Source of the DNA: Chloroflexota bacterium
GTDB lineage: Bacteria > Chloroflexota > Dehalococcoidia > GIF9 > AB-539-J10
Direction: 5' to 3'
NCBI GenBank assembly: GCA_013388845.1
Contig: JACAEN010000032.1
Location: forward strand, 37,693 to 101,692
DNA: 64,000 nucleotides
A model generated the notes under the pieces. It was not told where the DNA came from. It searched no databases and worked only from the letters and a program-made list of their open reading frames with translations. Position numbers and translations under genes: made by a program. Positions 50,301 to 58,034 of the stretch are shown piece by piece (the first letter of the stretch is position 1; every line of letters starts with the position of its first letter).

Positions 50301-50690
50301 AGGCTTGTCGCTCCCTTCATAAAGCGCTAATGTAGCTAATGTCCTCAACCTCTCCATCATCTGGTAGCTGACAGCCGATAGCTGAGACCTATCATAAGGC
50401 AGGAAGTCGAGCTCGGGGAGACGATGTAACTCAGCGGAAGGTGAACACCAAACTCGAAGCTGCTCGTAAAGCTTCCGGGCACCGTCAGGCTGAGCGGTCA
50501 CCACCATGATGGGCAAATTGAGCTCTCCATAAAGAGCGGCAATCAAGTAGGGTTTAGCGGCATCAAGTATGATTGCCTTATGCTCTCCCTTGGCTGTGGA
50601 CAACTCCCCCACCAACTCCCTGTAGGCAGGCACCTCCTGGAGCAAAGCGAGCAAAGGGGATAGATTCATCTGTTGTCCTTCGTTAGCCAT
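47310..50690 (-). CDS. mfd: Transcription-repair coupling factor Mfd
   Basis: This 1126-aa protein removes stalled RNA polymerase and recruits UvrABC. The N-terminal UvrB-like part spans residues 1-~400. The RNA-polymerase-interacting region holds [18 protein letters not shown]. The helicase core has Walker A [20 protein letters not shown], the DEEQ box ([11 protein letters not shown]), [15 protein letters not shown] and QLRGRVGRG. The TRCF C-terminal domain begins near [14 protein letters not shown]. Residues ~1075-1087 ([13 protein letters not shown]) are encoded by an intergenic repeat inserted in frame, in the last domain. The helicase is otherwise complete. Confidence 0.95.
   Translation of the reverse strand: [1126 protein letters not shown]
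47430..47467. repeat. Intergenic repeat inserted in mfd
   Basis: CATAACTCCCCCTGCCCCTC followed by TTATCTTAAGAGGGGAGA is a full copy of the CTTAAGATAAG palindrome family. On the mfd strand it is open and in frame. Confidence 0.85.
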
Positions 50691-50810
50691 CGAAAACTAT
50701 TATAGTTTTCGACACAAATCATTGCGAATTTTCCCGGTGTCAGGCCAGTTTGGCTTGAAAGTGGTAGATAGCTATCACAGGGCTGTTCCTAGCATCAAGG
50801 CTCTTCCTTG

Positions 50811-50990
50811 GTAACTCCCCTGGCCCCTCTTATCTTAGGGGGGAACTTCCAGGTCTCATCTTCGTAGTGCGACCCCTTAGGGCCACCCAGTCTTTCCCCC
50901 TTAAGATAAGGGGGATAAAGGGGGTTATGAATGTTTCTAAGCTTTTCATAACTCCCCCTAGCCCCCTCTTACCCTAAGAGGGGGAAACGT
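50811..50990. repeat. Triple intergenic repeat upstream of mfd
   Basis: Three copies of the CTTAAGATAAG family lie head to tail and inverted: at about 50811-50847 (with CTTATCTTAGGGG), 50895-50930 (CCCTTAAGATAAGGGGG) and 50945-50990 (CTTACCCTAAGAGGG). A GTAGTGCGACCCCTTAGGG piece at 50865-50883 belongs to a further family. The gap 50691-51014 holds no gene. Confidence 0.8.
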
Positions 50991-51014
50991 AGAAACAAAC
51001 TTCGAGCGACTAAG

Positions 51015-51320
51015 TTAACCTTGTAGCTTCTTCTTGAGCGAATCCACCTTCTCCTTCATGCCCTGGGTTTTGTCTCGGCGGTCATCAATTTCAACCGTGG
51101 TCAACACCCTGGCGACCCCTTCCCCAAAGGTCGCTTCGTGCATCTTCTTCACCACTGCCAGAATCCTGTCCAAGTCGCCTTCGATGATTGTCCCCATCGG
51201 CGTTGTCTCGTACTTTATGTCCTTTTCCCGTTCCAGAACCTTGACCGCCCGTGCCACGTACTGGCTGACCGAAGGAGTCTTCGTTCCTAACGGCACCACG
51301 CTTATCTCGGCTATTGTCAT
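51015..51320 (-). CDS. MTH1187-family thiamine-binding protein
   Basis: I chose the ATG at 51320 (101 aa), which has an AAGGAGG site 8 nt upstream, rather than the open frame to 51533 that reads through intergenic repeat. The protein starts TIAEISVVPLGTKTPSVSQYV and has ETTPMGTIIEGDLDRI, the ligand-binding region of the YqgV/MTH1187 family with a ferredoxin-like fold. Members bind thiamine-like ligands. The C-terminal helix is Lys-rich. Confidence 0.85.
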   Translation of the reverse strand: MTIAEISVVPLGTKTPSVSQYVARAVKVLEREKDIKYETTPMGTIIEGDLDRILAVVKKMHEATFGEGVARVLTTVEIDDRRDKTQGMKEKVDSLKKKLQG

Positions 51321-51399
51321 TCTCTCACCTCCTTGTTTTGCTCCCAGGCTCTTCAATTCTGGTCTGGACTCAGATCTGTCATCACTACCGAGGAGATTC

Positions 51400-51750
51400 C
51401 TCGCCTCCAAATTTCGTAGCGCGACCCTTCCAGGGTCCTGCAATGCCCCGTGCACGAGGCTAAAGCCTCGCACTACATTTCCAAACGCTATCCACCCAGA
51501 TTTTTGTAGTCGCTCCGATTCCGTCGGGGCCATCGGTGGCGGTATGTTATGTCAACTAAAACAACACGCTTTCGCCCCACTCGTCGGACAACCTCTCTGC
51601 TTAGTTCTATTTTACCAGCAATGATAAAATATAGTTAACCGCATGACCTTGTACGAAACTCCTCTTCCTTGATGGGAGAGGATTAAGGTGAGGGTGAAAT
51701 CCCCCTCCCTCTAACTCCCTCCCACCAGGTGAGGGAGAATTACAAGGAGT
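51400..51750. repeat. Gene-free interval built of intergenic repeats
   Basis: The 457 bases between the MTH1187 gene and the phosphatase contain GCGACCCTTCCAGGGTC (51421-51437), a GAGGCTAAAGCCTC hairpin (51458-51471) and GTAGTCGCTCCGATTCCGTC (51507-51526). They also contain a CTCCCTCCCACCAGGTGAGG block (51713-51732). Each type recurs elsewhere in the window. No coding region is convincing. Confidence 0.7.
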
Positions 51751-51777
51751 TTTGCAACTCACCATAACTAGAAATAC

Positions 51778-52542
51778 ATGAAAGAATTAATTGAGAGCCT
51801 GGCTAGGAAGGCTGGCAATACCCTGATGAAGCATTTTCGCCAAGACTGGGCTCTGCTTAAAGAACGAAGCACGGCTAAAGAAGCCGCCACGAAATATGAC
51901 AAAGAGGTGGACAGGTTAATTGTTGAAAAAATCAAGAGACATTATCCTCACCACAGCCTGCTCACTGAGGAAAGCGGCTTTCTCCAAGGCGACCCCGATT
52001 GGCTCTGGATTGTAGATTCTCTGGATGGCACAGGCAATTTTGCCAATTTCAACCCTTTCTTCTCTGTGTGCCTCGCCCTAGTGCATAAAAACGAACTTCT
52101 CCTGGGGGCGATTTATGCCCCGGCGATTGATGAGTTTTACTTTGCTGAAAAGGGGCAGGGCGCTTACCTAAACGGGGTCAAGATTCAGGTATCCGATGTA
52201 TCAGACCTTAGCCAGAGCTACATTTTCTACTGTGAAGGTGGAGATAGAAACCGAGGAAGAACAGGCAAGCTTCTGCATAAGGTTTACCCTCAGGTTACCG
52301 ACATTCGTAAGCTGGGTTCGGCGGGGCTGGAAACAGCCTGGGTAGCTGCTGGCAAAGGCGAGGCTTACTTCACCACCAAGATTTCGCCCTGGGATGTTGC
52401 CCCCGGCATTCTATTAGTGCAAGAAGCTGTTGGCAGGGTTAGCGATTTTCAGGGCAATCCCTGGAAGCCTCAAACAGGCGACCTGTTGTTCTCCAACGGA
52501 AAGCTTCACGAGAAGATACTGAGCTTGCTTTCCTCCGGGTGA
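51778..52542 (+). CDS. Inositol monophosphatase family protein
   Basis: This 254-aa Mg-dependent phosphatase of the IMPase/FBPase superfamily has the metal site in LLTEESGF and IVDSLDGTGNFANFNPFFS. The closing ISPWDVAPGILLVQEAVGRVSDF is the second metal motif (WDxAPG). In the usual DPLDGTxN motif, the Pro is replaced by Ser. It may act on inositol phosphates, fructose-1,6-bisphosphate or 3'-phosphoadenosine phosphates. No ribosome site is obvious at the ATG. Confidence 0.88.
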   Translation: MKELIESLARKAGNTLMKHFRQDWALLKERSTAKEAATKYDKEVDRLIVEKIKRHYPHHSLLTEESGFLQGDPDWLWIVDSLDGTGNFANFNPFFSVCLALVHKNELLLGAIYAPAIDEFYFAEKGQGAYLNGVKIQVSDVSDLSQSYIFYCEGGDRNRGRTGKLLHKVYPQVTDIRKLGSAGLETAWVAAGKGEAYFTTKISPWDVAPGILLVQEAVGRVSDFQGNPWKPQTGDLLFSNGKLHEKILSLLSSG

Positions 52543-52599
52543 CGAGGCGCGTAGATGTAGTTGCCCAATGCATAACGACGCCGTCAGGAGCAGGGTTAT

Positions 52600-52765
52600 C
52601 CGCCTCCTCTTATAAGAGGGGGCCAGGGGGAGTTATGAACAACGTAGCGCTTGCTAAGAATAACTCCCTTTCTCACCCCTTACCTTAAGGGGGAGAAAAG
52701 AAAAAGGGGCGACTGTTCTGTGGATCCCCCCTCTTAAGATAAGAGGGGTAAGGGGAGTTATGAAA
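52600..52765. repeat. Triple intergenic repeat after the phosphatase gene
   Basis: Three CTTAAGATAAG-family copies are seen: CTCTTATAAGAGGGGGCCAG (52607-52626), its inverse with CCTTACCTTAAGGGGGAG (52679-52696), and CCCCTCTTAAGATAAGAGGG (52727-52747). A GCTCCGATTTCATCGGAGC palindrome follows at about 52777-52795. The gap 52543-52864 has no gene. Confidence 0.8.
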
Positions 52766-52864
52766 GAGAGACTGTGCTCCGATTTCATCGGAGCGACCAC
52801 AAAATGCCTGAAATGAATGGAAAGTCGAAATCAAATGACCCGCAGTTGCGTAAAGGAGGGGGAA

Positions 52865-53080
52865 ATGAGAGAGGCGAGAGTTTTTATTGTTGCCCAGTCT
52901 CAGGAAAAGGGCTATGCTAAACTGGTATTCAAGCCTAAGATCACGGATGATGAGCTTGAGCGAGAGGGGGCTAGGTTCGGGGAGTGGCTACTAGAGAATG
53001 GCTCGACGTCGTTCCTCAAAGGTCTGCACCATCTATTTGACGAAGCCGAGATAACCAAGAAGGTTGGCCTGGGCTATTGA
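52865..53080 (+). CDS. Small hypothetical protein, 71 aa
   Basis: The ATG at 52865 has AAGGAGGGGG just upstream and is preferred over 52817. The peptide starts MREARVFIVAQSQEKGYAKL, continues PKITDDELEREGARFGEWLLE and ends KVGLGY. It looks like a small globular alpha-beta protein, with no membrane segment. I do not recognise the family. A perfect hairpin follows the stop by 4 nt. Confidence 0.6.
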   Translation: MREARVFIVAQSQEKGYAKLVFKPKITDDELEREGARFGEWLLENGSTSFLKGLHHLFDEAEITKKVGLGY

Positions 53081-53084
53081 ACTA

Positions 53085-53112
53085 CCCACGAAAATCTTAC
53101 GATTTTCGTGGG
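53085..53112 (+). terminator. Perfect inverted repeat, possible terminator
   Basis: CCCACGAAAATC and GATTTTCGTGGG form a perfect 12-bp stem with a TTAC loop just after the stop at 53080. No T-tract follows, so it may be a repeat or an RNA-stabilising hairpin rather than a true terminator. Confidence 0.5.
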
Positions 53113-53197
53113 GGCCTGGCTAGTTAGAAACGAAATCTACCTGGGCTCCCCGAAAATGGCAAAACTTCGTCGGGGTGGATTCAGGGGATTCTTAATC

Positions 53198-53671
53198 ATG
53201 TCCATAGAGAAAGCAATTATAAAGACCATAGAAGGGAAAGAGATTAACGTAGCAGCACAAACTCCCATCCCCTGTTTTCGCTGTGGCGTCTGCTGCACCT
53301 GCTATCAACCTCCGCTTACCTCCCAAGACATAGACAATATCGCCTCAGCCCTGGGAATATCACGCCCGAAGTGCATCTCTAAGTATACTGTGAAGGTGCC
53401 CACAAAGGAAGGTTACCTGCTCAAGAGAACCAAGAAAGGCTGCGTCTTCCTGGCCTGGGATGCGGATGGCAAAGCTCGCTGCACCATACATGCCTCGCGT
53501 CCTCAAGCTTGTCGGGAATGGACTCCCAGCTTATCCAAGCCCGAATGCCTCGAAGGACTAGCTAAGCTCAAATCCCGAGGGCAGATAATGCTGCTGGAGA
53601 AACTCTTCAGCTCTCCAGAAGAAAAACAAGCTCTTTACTCATCTCTAAAAGGAGAACCGCCTGATGCCTGA
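53198..53671 (+). CDS. YkgJ-family cysteine cluster protein
   Basis: Starting at the ATG at 53198 (MSIEKAIIKTIEGKEI) the protein is 157 aa. The CxxCxxCC-like motif is CFRCGVCCTCYQPPLT, with a later CVFLAWDADGKARCTIHASRPQACREW. Together these eight Cys make the metal or iron-sulfur site of the UPF0153/YkgJ family. Its role is unknown. The end overlaps mutM by 8 bp. Confidence 0.82.
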   Translation: MSIEKAIIKTIEGKEINVAAQTPIPCFRCGVCCTCYQPPLTSQDIDNIASALGISRPKCISKYTVKVPTKEGYLLKRTKKGCVFLAWDADGKARCTIHASRPQACREWTPSLSKPECLEGLAKLKSRGQIMLLEKLFSSPEEKQALYSSLKGEPPDA

Positions 53672-54491
53672 GCTGCCTGAGGTAGAGACGATTAAGAACG
53701 AGCTTGCGCCCTGGGTCGTGGGGCAAAGCTTCACTCAAGTTACCATCTTCGATAGCGAGCTGGTGTGCGGTGGTTCTGCTGAAGAAGTCCGTCGCGGATT
53801 AATCGGACAGAAGGTAAAAAGCCTGGAACGCCGGGGAAAGTATCTCATCTTTCACCTATCGAATGGCAAGTCACTGATTATCCATCTCAGGATGACCGGC
53901 GTCTTGCTGCTAAATCCCAAGGGAGTTGACTGTTATGCCCGGGCGGTTTTTCACCTTTCCAATGGATACCGCCTCGTTTTCAGCGACCAACGCCGGCTGG
54001 GGTTAATGTGGCTGGTAGACGATGCCGATACTGTGGTCGGCAAGCTGGGTCCTGAGCCCCTAGATGAAAGCTTTACCCCGGGCATCCTGGGGCAAAGATT
54101 AGGCCGGCATCACATCCCCGTAAAAGCCGCGCTTCTTGACCAGAGTATTGTGGCGGGAATCGGCAATATGTATGCCGATGAAGCCCTCTTTGCCGCTCGC
54201 ATTCACCCTCTGAGAAAAGCCGACGCCTTATCGCCTGAAGAAGTGCAAACCCTACATCAGTGCATCCGCAAAGTTCTTGGGGCAGCCATCGGCAGCAAAG
54301 GTGCCAGCGTGGATACCTACGTCCGCCCTGATGGCGAGCTGGGCACAGCTCATTTCGATTTCAAGGTCGCTCATAGGCGAGGCGAACCCTGCCCCGTTTG
54401 CGGCGGCAACATCGAGCGGGTCCTCGTGCAGAACCGGGGCACCTACTTCTGCCCCCGATGCCAGCCTTTAGGCCGCGGGCCTCTGATATAA
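53664..54491 (+). CDS. mutM: Formamidopyrimidine-DNA glycosylase
   Basis: This 275-aa Fpg/MutM removes 8-oxoguanine and ring-opened purines. The catalytic N-terminus PELPEVETI is exact, with Pro1 and Glu2 after Met removal. The helix-two-turn-helix has QSIVAGIGNMYADEALF. The C-terminal zinc finger is complete: CPVCGGNIERVLVQNRGTYFCPRCQ. It overlaps the cysteine cluster gene by 8 bp, implying a two-gene operon. Confidence 0.95.
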   Translation: MPELPEVETIKNELAPWVVGQSFTQVTIFDSELVCGGSAEEVRRGLIGQKVKSLERRGKYLIFHLSNGKSLIIHLRMTGVLLLNPKGVDCYARAVFHLSNGYRLVFSDQRRLGLMWLVDDADTVVGKLGPEPLDESFTPGILGQRLGRHHIPVKAALLDQSIVAGIGNMYADEALFAARIHPLRKADALSPEEVQTLHQCIRKVLGAAIGSKGASVDTYVRPDGELGTAHFDFKVAHRRGEPCPVCGGNIERVLVQNRGTYFCPRCQPLGRGPLI

Positions 54492-54495
54492 AAGC

Positions 54496-54532
54496 TGGCA
54501 GCGGCGGGATTTGACCCAGCGACTAAAGGCTT
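54496..54532 (-). pseudogene. Relic of the 3' half of a tRNA-Met gene
   Basis: The minus strand reads AAGCCTTTAGTCGCTGGGTC, then AAATCCCGCCGCTGCCA. It matches the 3' half of the intact tRNA-Met at 59870-59942 in all but a few bases. The 5' half is missing. Such half-tRNAs are typical scars of integrase recombination. The gap to 54699 also holds several GTTCAC/GTGAAC words. Confidence 0.65.
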
Positions 54533-54699
54533 ACTGAACCTTTTGTTCACTTAGCTACATGTTCACCCTATGGAGGTGCCAATCCTCTAGTGAACCCTTA
54601 AGCTATCTCAAGCTTCACTAACCTAATAATATCTTGCCTGACGTATCGCTCTACCGGTCGGTGGGGTATAATTCAAGAAATAAATGATTGGGAGGGGAT

Positions 54700-55182
54700 A
54701 TGAAATCGTTAGTAGTTTATTATTCTTTGACGGGTAAGACAAAGCTCGTAGCTCAAGTAATCGCCGAAGCCCTGAATGCCACGCTGGTGGAGATTCAGGA
54801 AACAAAACCCAGAAGATTGGGGCCGCTGGTCTATGTGGTTGGCAGCTTCGCGGCTCTAATGAACAAGGGGAGTAAGATAAATCCCGTAAATGTTAATTTG
54901 AAGGAATATGACAGGATATTTATTGGCTCCCCAACCTGGGCTTCCAGACCAGCACCGGCAGTTAACTCGTTTATATACCAGACAAATTTCGAAGGTCGCA
55001 GTGTTATTCCCTTCTTTACCATGGGTGGCGAAGACGCAACAAAAGCTGTGGCAAACATAACGGCTAAGATAGAGAAGAGCGGCGGCAAGGTCGCAGGCTC
55101 TTTTGCCATAGCATCGTACAAAGCGTCTGACGAGGAAATCATAGCTAGGGCTAAAGAGGCGATAAAAAAGTATTCAAGCTAG
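54700..55182 (+). CDS. Flavodoxin-family protein
   Basis: This 160-aa protein starts at the ATG at 54700 with GGGAGGGG upstream. The FMN phosphate loop is YYSLTGKTKLVAQ. The second loop FIGSPTWASRPAPAVNSF and the third FFTMGGEDATKA are the isoalloxazine-binding parts of the family. It probably carries electrons or acts as a small flavin reductase partner. Relics of tRNA genes flank it on both sides. Confidence 0.88.
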   Translation: MKSLVVYYSLTGKTKLVAQVIAEALNATLVEIQETKPRRLGPLVYVVGSFAALMNKGSKINPVNVNLKEYDRIFIGSPTWASRPAPAVNSFIYQTNFEGRSVIPFFTMGGEDATKAVANITAKIEKSGGKVAGSFAIASYKASDEEIIARAKEAIKKYSS

Positions 55183-55224
55183 ACCCGATTCAGTCAACGA
55201 TCCCACCCCCTTCCTAACCGTGGT

Positions 55225-55410
55225 GCACGACCCTAAAGGGTCGCACTACATGATTTTCCGCGGCGGAAGTTACAGGAGTCGGTAATCCTCTCGGTTCACC
55301 CGCACCCTGCCCCCTCTCCCGTCGAGGGAGAAGGATTCTCAAACCCCATATTTAAAAACCGTAGTTGCCCAATTTATTGGGCTATTGTGCCTGATGAATC
55401 AGGCAACTAC
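55225..55410. repeat. Intergenic repeats in the gap after the flavodoxin gene
   Basis: GCACGACCCTAAAGGGTCGC (55228-55247) is a palindrome related to 51421 and 50865. The segment GTAGTTGCCCAATTTATTGG (55361-55380) pairs with CAACTAC-ending sequence at 55404-55410 through CTGATGAATCAG. The gap 55183-55581 holds no gene besides the tRNA relic at 55485. Confidence 0.7.
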
Positions 55411-55484
55411 AAAAATGTGGAAAGGCAGAGGAATTTTTCACGAGGTTATGCGGTTAACTATAAATCCGGCTATCAAGAAGAAAA

Positions 55485-55537
55485 GCAGTGGCAGGATTTG
55501 CGCCAGCTTATACTGAACCACTGAGCTATAATACTAG
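55485..55537 (-). pseudogene. Relic of a tRNA gene lacking the anticodon arm
   Basis: On the minus strand a D-arm (TAGCTCAGTGGTTCAG) is followed almost at once by a T-arm-like GCAAATCCTGCC and acceptor remnant. The anticodon arm is missing. It is too short and mispaired to be a working tRNA, and its identity cannot be read. Confidence 0.5.
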
Positions 55538-55581
55538 AAACATGTCGTGCTTGATTTCCAACTTAAGGAGATCGTCAAGGA

Positions 55582-57006
55582 GTGGCATCATCTGTGCTCG
55601 CTAAGCTGACATTCCTGGGGGCGGCGCGGAATGTCACAGGTTCCTGCTATCTTCTGGAGACGCGGGATACCCGTGTGCTTATAGATTGTGGGCTGTATCA
55701 GGAGCGCAAGTATCAGGAGAGAAACTGGCAATCATTTCCGTTTGACCCTCGGTCGATTGATGCCGTTTTTTTGACCCATGCCCATCTCGACCATTGCGGA
55801 CTTCTGCCCAAGCTGGTACGAGACGGTTACAAAGGCCAGATATACTGCACTCAGGCGACGGCTGAGCTAGCCGAGATTATCCTTCTGGATGCCGCAAAGC
55901 TACAGGAAGAGGACGCCATATTCAAGTGGGAACGCCATAAAAGAGAGGGGCGCCGCGGTCCCTATCCGGAAATACCGCTCTATACCGTGGAAGATGCCAA
56001 AGCAGTCAAGCCGCATTTTTCCACCGTAGAGTATCTCAGTTGTGTCAGAATCAACGCCCACCTAGAAGGCTGCTACTACGACGCGGGTCATGTGCTGGGG
56101 GCGGCAGTCATAGCTACAAATATCCGACGGAATGGCAAAAACCACAAGATACTCTTTTCTGGTGATATCGGCGAGCCTGGCCACCCCATAGTAAAGGACC
56201 CGGCTATTTTTGATGAGGCAGAATACATAGTAATAGAATCGACTTATGGCGACCGCACTCACGAAGAACACGAGAGCCTTGATATTCAAAAACAACTACG
56301 CAATTGTATCAACAGGACCGTGAATGCCGGCGGCAACATTGTGGTTCCCAGTTTCGCTCTGGAGCGAAGCCAGGAGATGCTGTACCACCTGAACGAGTTA
56401 TTCCAGCGCAAGGAAATTCCACCTGTGCCCGTCTTCCTAGATAGCCCTATGGCAATACGGATTACCGAGGTACTTAAGCGTCATGCTGAGCTCTTTGACC
56501 AGGAGATGATGCAACGTCTGCGCCAGGGCAATTCCTTTTTTAATTATGAAAACCTCAAACTCGTGGAAAGTGAGGAAGAATCGAGAGCTATCAAAGACAT
56601 AAGGGAGAGCTGTATCATCATAGCCGGCAGCGGTATGGTAACGGGTGGCCGTGTAAAGCACCACATTGTCAATAACATCAGGAGACCGGAAAGCACAATC
56701 TTGTTTGTTGGGTATCAAGCAGAAGGGACGCCGGGCAGAATTCTATTGGACGGTGCCAAGGAAATCCGTCTCCTAGGGCAAATGCATCCAGTGAGAGCAC
56801 ACATTGAAAAAATTGACGGGTTCTCGGCACATGCTGACCGCGACGGATTACTAGCCTGGCTATCCGACATCCGCGTCCCGCCGCGCTGTGTATTTGTCAC
56901 TCACGGAGAGGAACAGGCGGCCACGAGCTTTGCCAAGCTGCTGAATGAGAGAACGGGCTGGACTGTGAAAGTCCCCCAATATAAGGATACTGTGGAGCTC
57001 GTTTAA
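55582..57006 (+). CDS. Beta-CASP metallo-beta-lactamase nuclease (CPSF-like)
   Basis: This 474-aa protein of the MBL-fold RNase family with a beta-CASP domain is related to CPSF73/YSH1. Metal motif 2 is THAHLDHCGLLPK. Further ligands lie in DAGHVLGAAVI and LFSGDIGEPG. The beta-CASP motifs are IESTYGDRTHEE, VPSFALERSQEMLY and GSGMVTGGRVKHHI; the last is VEKIDGFSAHADRDGLL-like. It should be a zinc ribonuclease for RNA processing. It starts with GTG at 55582. Confidence 0.92.
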   Translation: MASSVLAKLTFLGAARNVTGSCYLLETRDTRVLIDCGLYQERKYQERNWQSFPFDPRSIDAVFLTHAHLDHCGLLPKLVRDGYKGQIYCTQATAELAEIILLDAAKLQEEDAIFKWERHKREGRRGPYPEIPLYTVEDAKAVKPHFSTVEYLSCVRINAHLEGCYYDAGHVLGAAVIATNIRRNGKNHKILFSGDIGEPGHPIVKDPAIFDEAEYIVIESTYGDRTHEEHESLDIQKQLRNCINRTVNAGGNIVVPSFALERSQEMLYHLNELFQRKEIPPVPVFLDSPMAIRITEVLKRHAELFDQEMMQRLRQGNSFFNYENLKLVESEEESRAIKDIRESCIIIAGSGMVTGGRVKHHIVNNIRRPESTILFVGYQAEGTPGRILLDGAKEIRLLGQMHPVRAHIEKIDGFSAHADRDGLLAWLSDIRVPPRCVFVTHGEEQAATSFAKLLNERTGWTVKVPQYKDTVELV

Positions 57007-57234
57007 GGCGATAAAGAAGGCTCAAGTGTGATAAGCAAAAGTGGCACGGCTGGGCGTGAGCCAGCAGCCAAAGCCCTATCAGAAGATGGAATATGCCCCT
57101 GCGCAGGAATGCCCAAGGGCATATTGTTTTATTTCGAATATAGGTATACTATGTCGAATCTAAGAAGTGTCGAAGGATGCAGGTGCAATGAATTGGATAA
57201 GAGCCGGTTTATGGCATAGGCATAGGAGGAATTC

Positions 57235-58032
57235 ATGATAGATTACATGGTCAACTTTTTCAAATCCTTCTTCCAAAATCCCAGCGCCTGGGGGATCGGT
57301 CTGGCTATAGCCTTCGGTGCGATTTGGCTGGTCTGCTACCGCCCCTCGCTCCTTAAGAGACCCTGGCTGTGGGCGGTGCTCGTAGGCAGTGCCTTTCTCA
57401 CCTTGGCTGCTGTTAGCTTTATTCAAATTCCTCTTCAAAATTGGGCTGGACAGGCGCTGAACCATTTCTGGAGCCAGGATGTCCTCATGCGCTGGATTCT
57501 TCTAGCGGCGATACCGTCAATACTCCTCACTGGGCTGGTTCAAGAAGGGGCAAAGTTGGTGCCGATGGTCGTCTACTGGTGGCGGAGCGGCAAGAATATT
57601 GACCCCAAGTTGGGACTCATCATCGGCGCTGTAGCCGGAGCTGGATTTGGCATCTTTGAGGCGCAGTGGGCGCTCAATGGCATGTTTGCCCAAGGGTGGA
57701 CATGGGAGGCAGTGCAAGCTTACGGTTTCTGGGCGCTGGCGGGATTCTGGGAGAGATTCTTCGCCGTAGCCGCCCATATCGCTTTTTCTGCCCTGGCTGG
57801 CTATGGTCTAGCCAAGGGCCGGGGATGGCAGTTTTACCTCATAGCCTCTGTCCTGCACGCCTTGCTCAACTACAGCGCAGTTTTGTGGCAAGCAGGACTC
57901 CTTACCGGTGTTCGCGCCGAAATCTATATTGCTGTGGTAGCAGTGGCAGTAACAGCCTGGGCTTTGTGGCTCCGATGGAGAAAAGGCAAAGCTACGGTTG
58001 AGGCTGAAGTACTGTCCGCGCCAAGTCTGTGA
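57235..58032 (+). CDS. YhfC-family intramembrane metalloprotease-like protein
   Basis: This 265-aa membrane protein has seven or eight helices. The CAAX-protease-superfamily motifs are in place: LVQEGAKLVPMV (motif 1, QExxK instead of EExxR), AVAGAGFGIFEA (motif 2), FFAVAAHIAFSALAGYG and VLHALLNYSA (His and His/Asn). These fit PrsW/YhfC relatives. The ribosome site GGAGGAATTC precedes the ATG at 57235. The next gene overlaps or adjoins its stop, so they form an operon of two membrane proteins. Confidence 0.78.
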   Translation: MIDYMVNFFKSFFQNPSAWGIGLAIAFGAIWLVCYRPSLLKRPWLWAVLVGSAFLTLAAVSFIQIPLQNWAGQALNHFWSQDVLMRWILLAAIPSILLTGLVQEGAKLVPMVVYWWRSGKNIDPKLGLIIGAVAGAGFGIFEAQWALNGMFAQGWTWEAVQAYGFWALAGFWERFFAVAAHIAFSALAGYGLAKGRGWQFYLIASVLHALLNYSAVLWQAGLLTGVRAEIYIAVVAVAVTAWALWLRWRKGKATVEAEVLSAPSL

Positions 58033-58034
58033 CA

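Noticed and set aside
51321..51533. N-terminal extension of the MTH1187-family gene
   Set aside because: The extra codons translate intergenic repeat, and the ATG at 51320 has the proper ribosome site and family start.
50811..52765. CRISPR array
   Set aside because: The palindromic repeats are irregularly spaced, occur in both orientations, and have no uniform spacers or cas genes.
57028..57219. 63-codon frame after the beta-CASP nuclease gene
   Set aside because: It starts at GTG with no Shine-Dalgarno, and its 5' part resembles a repeat-like AAAAGTGGCAC piece also present near 58573; composition does not look coding.
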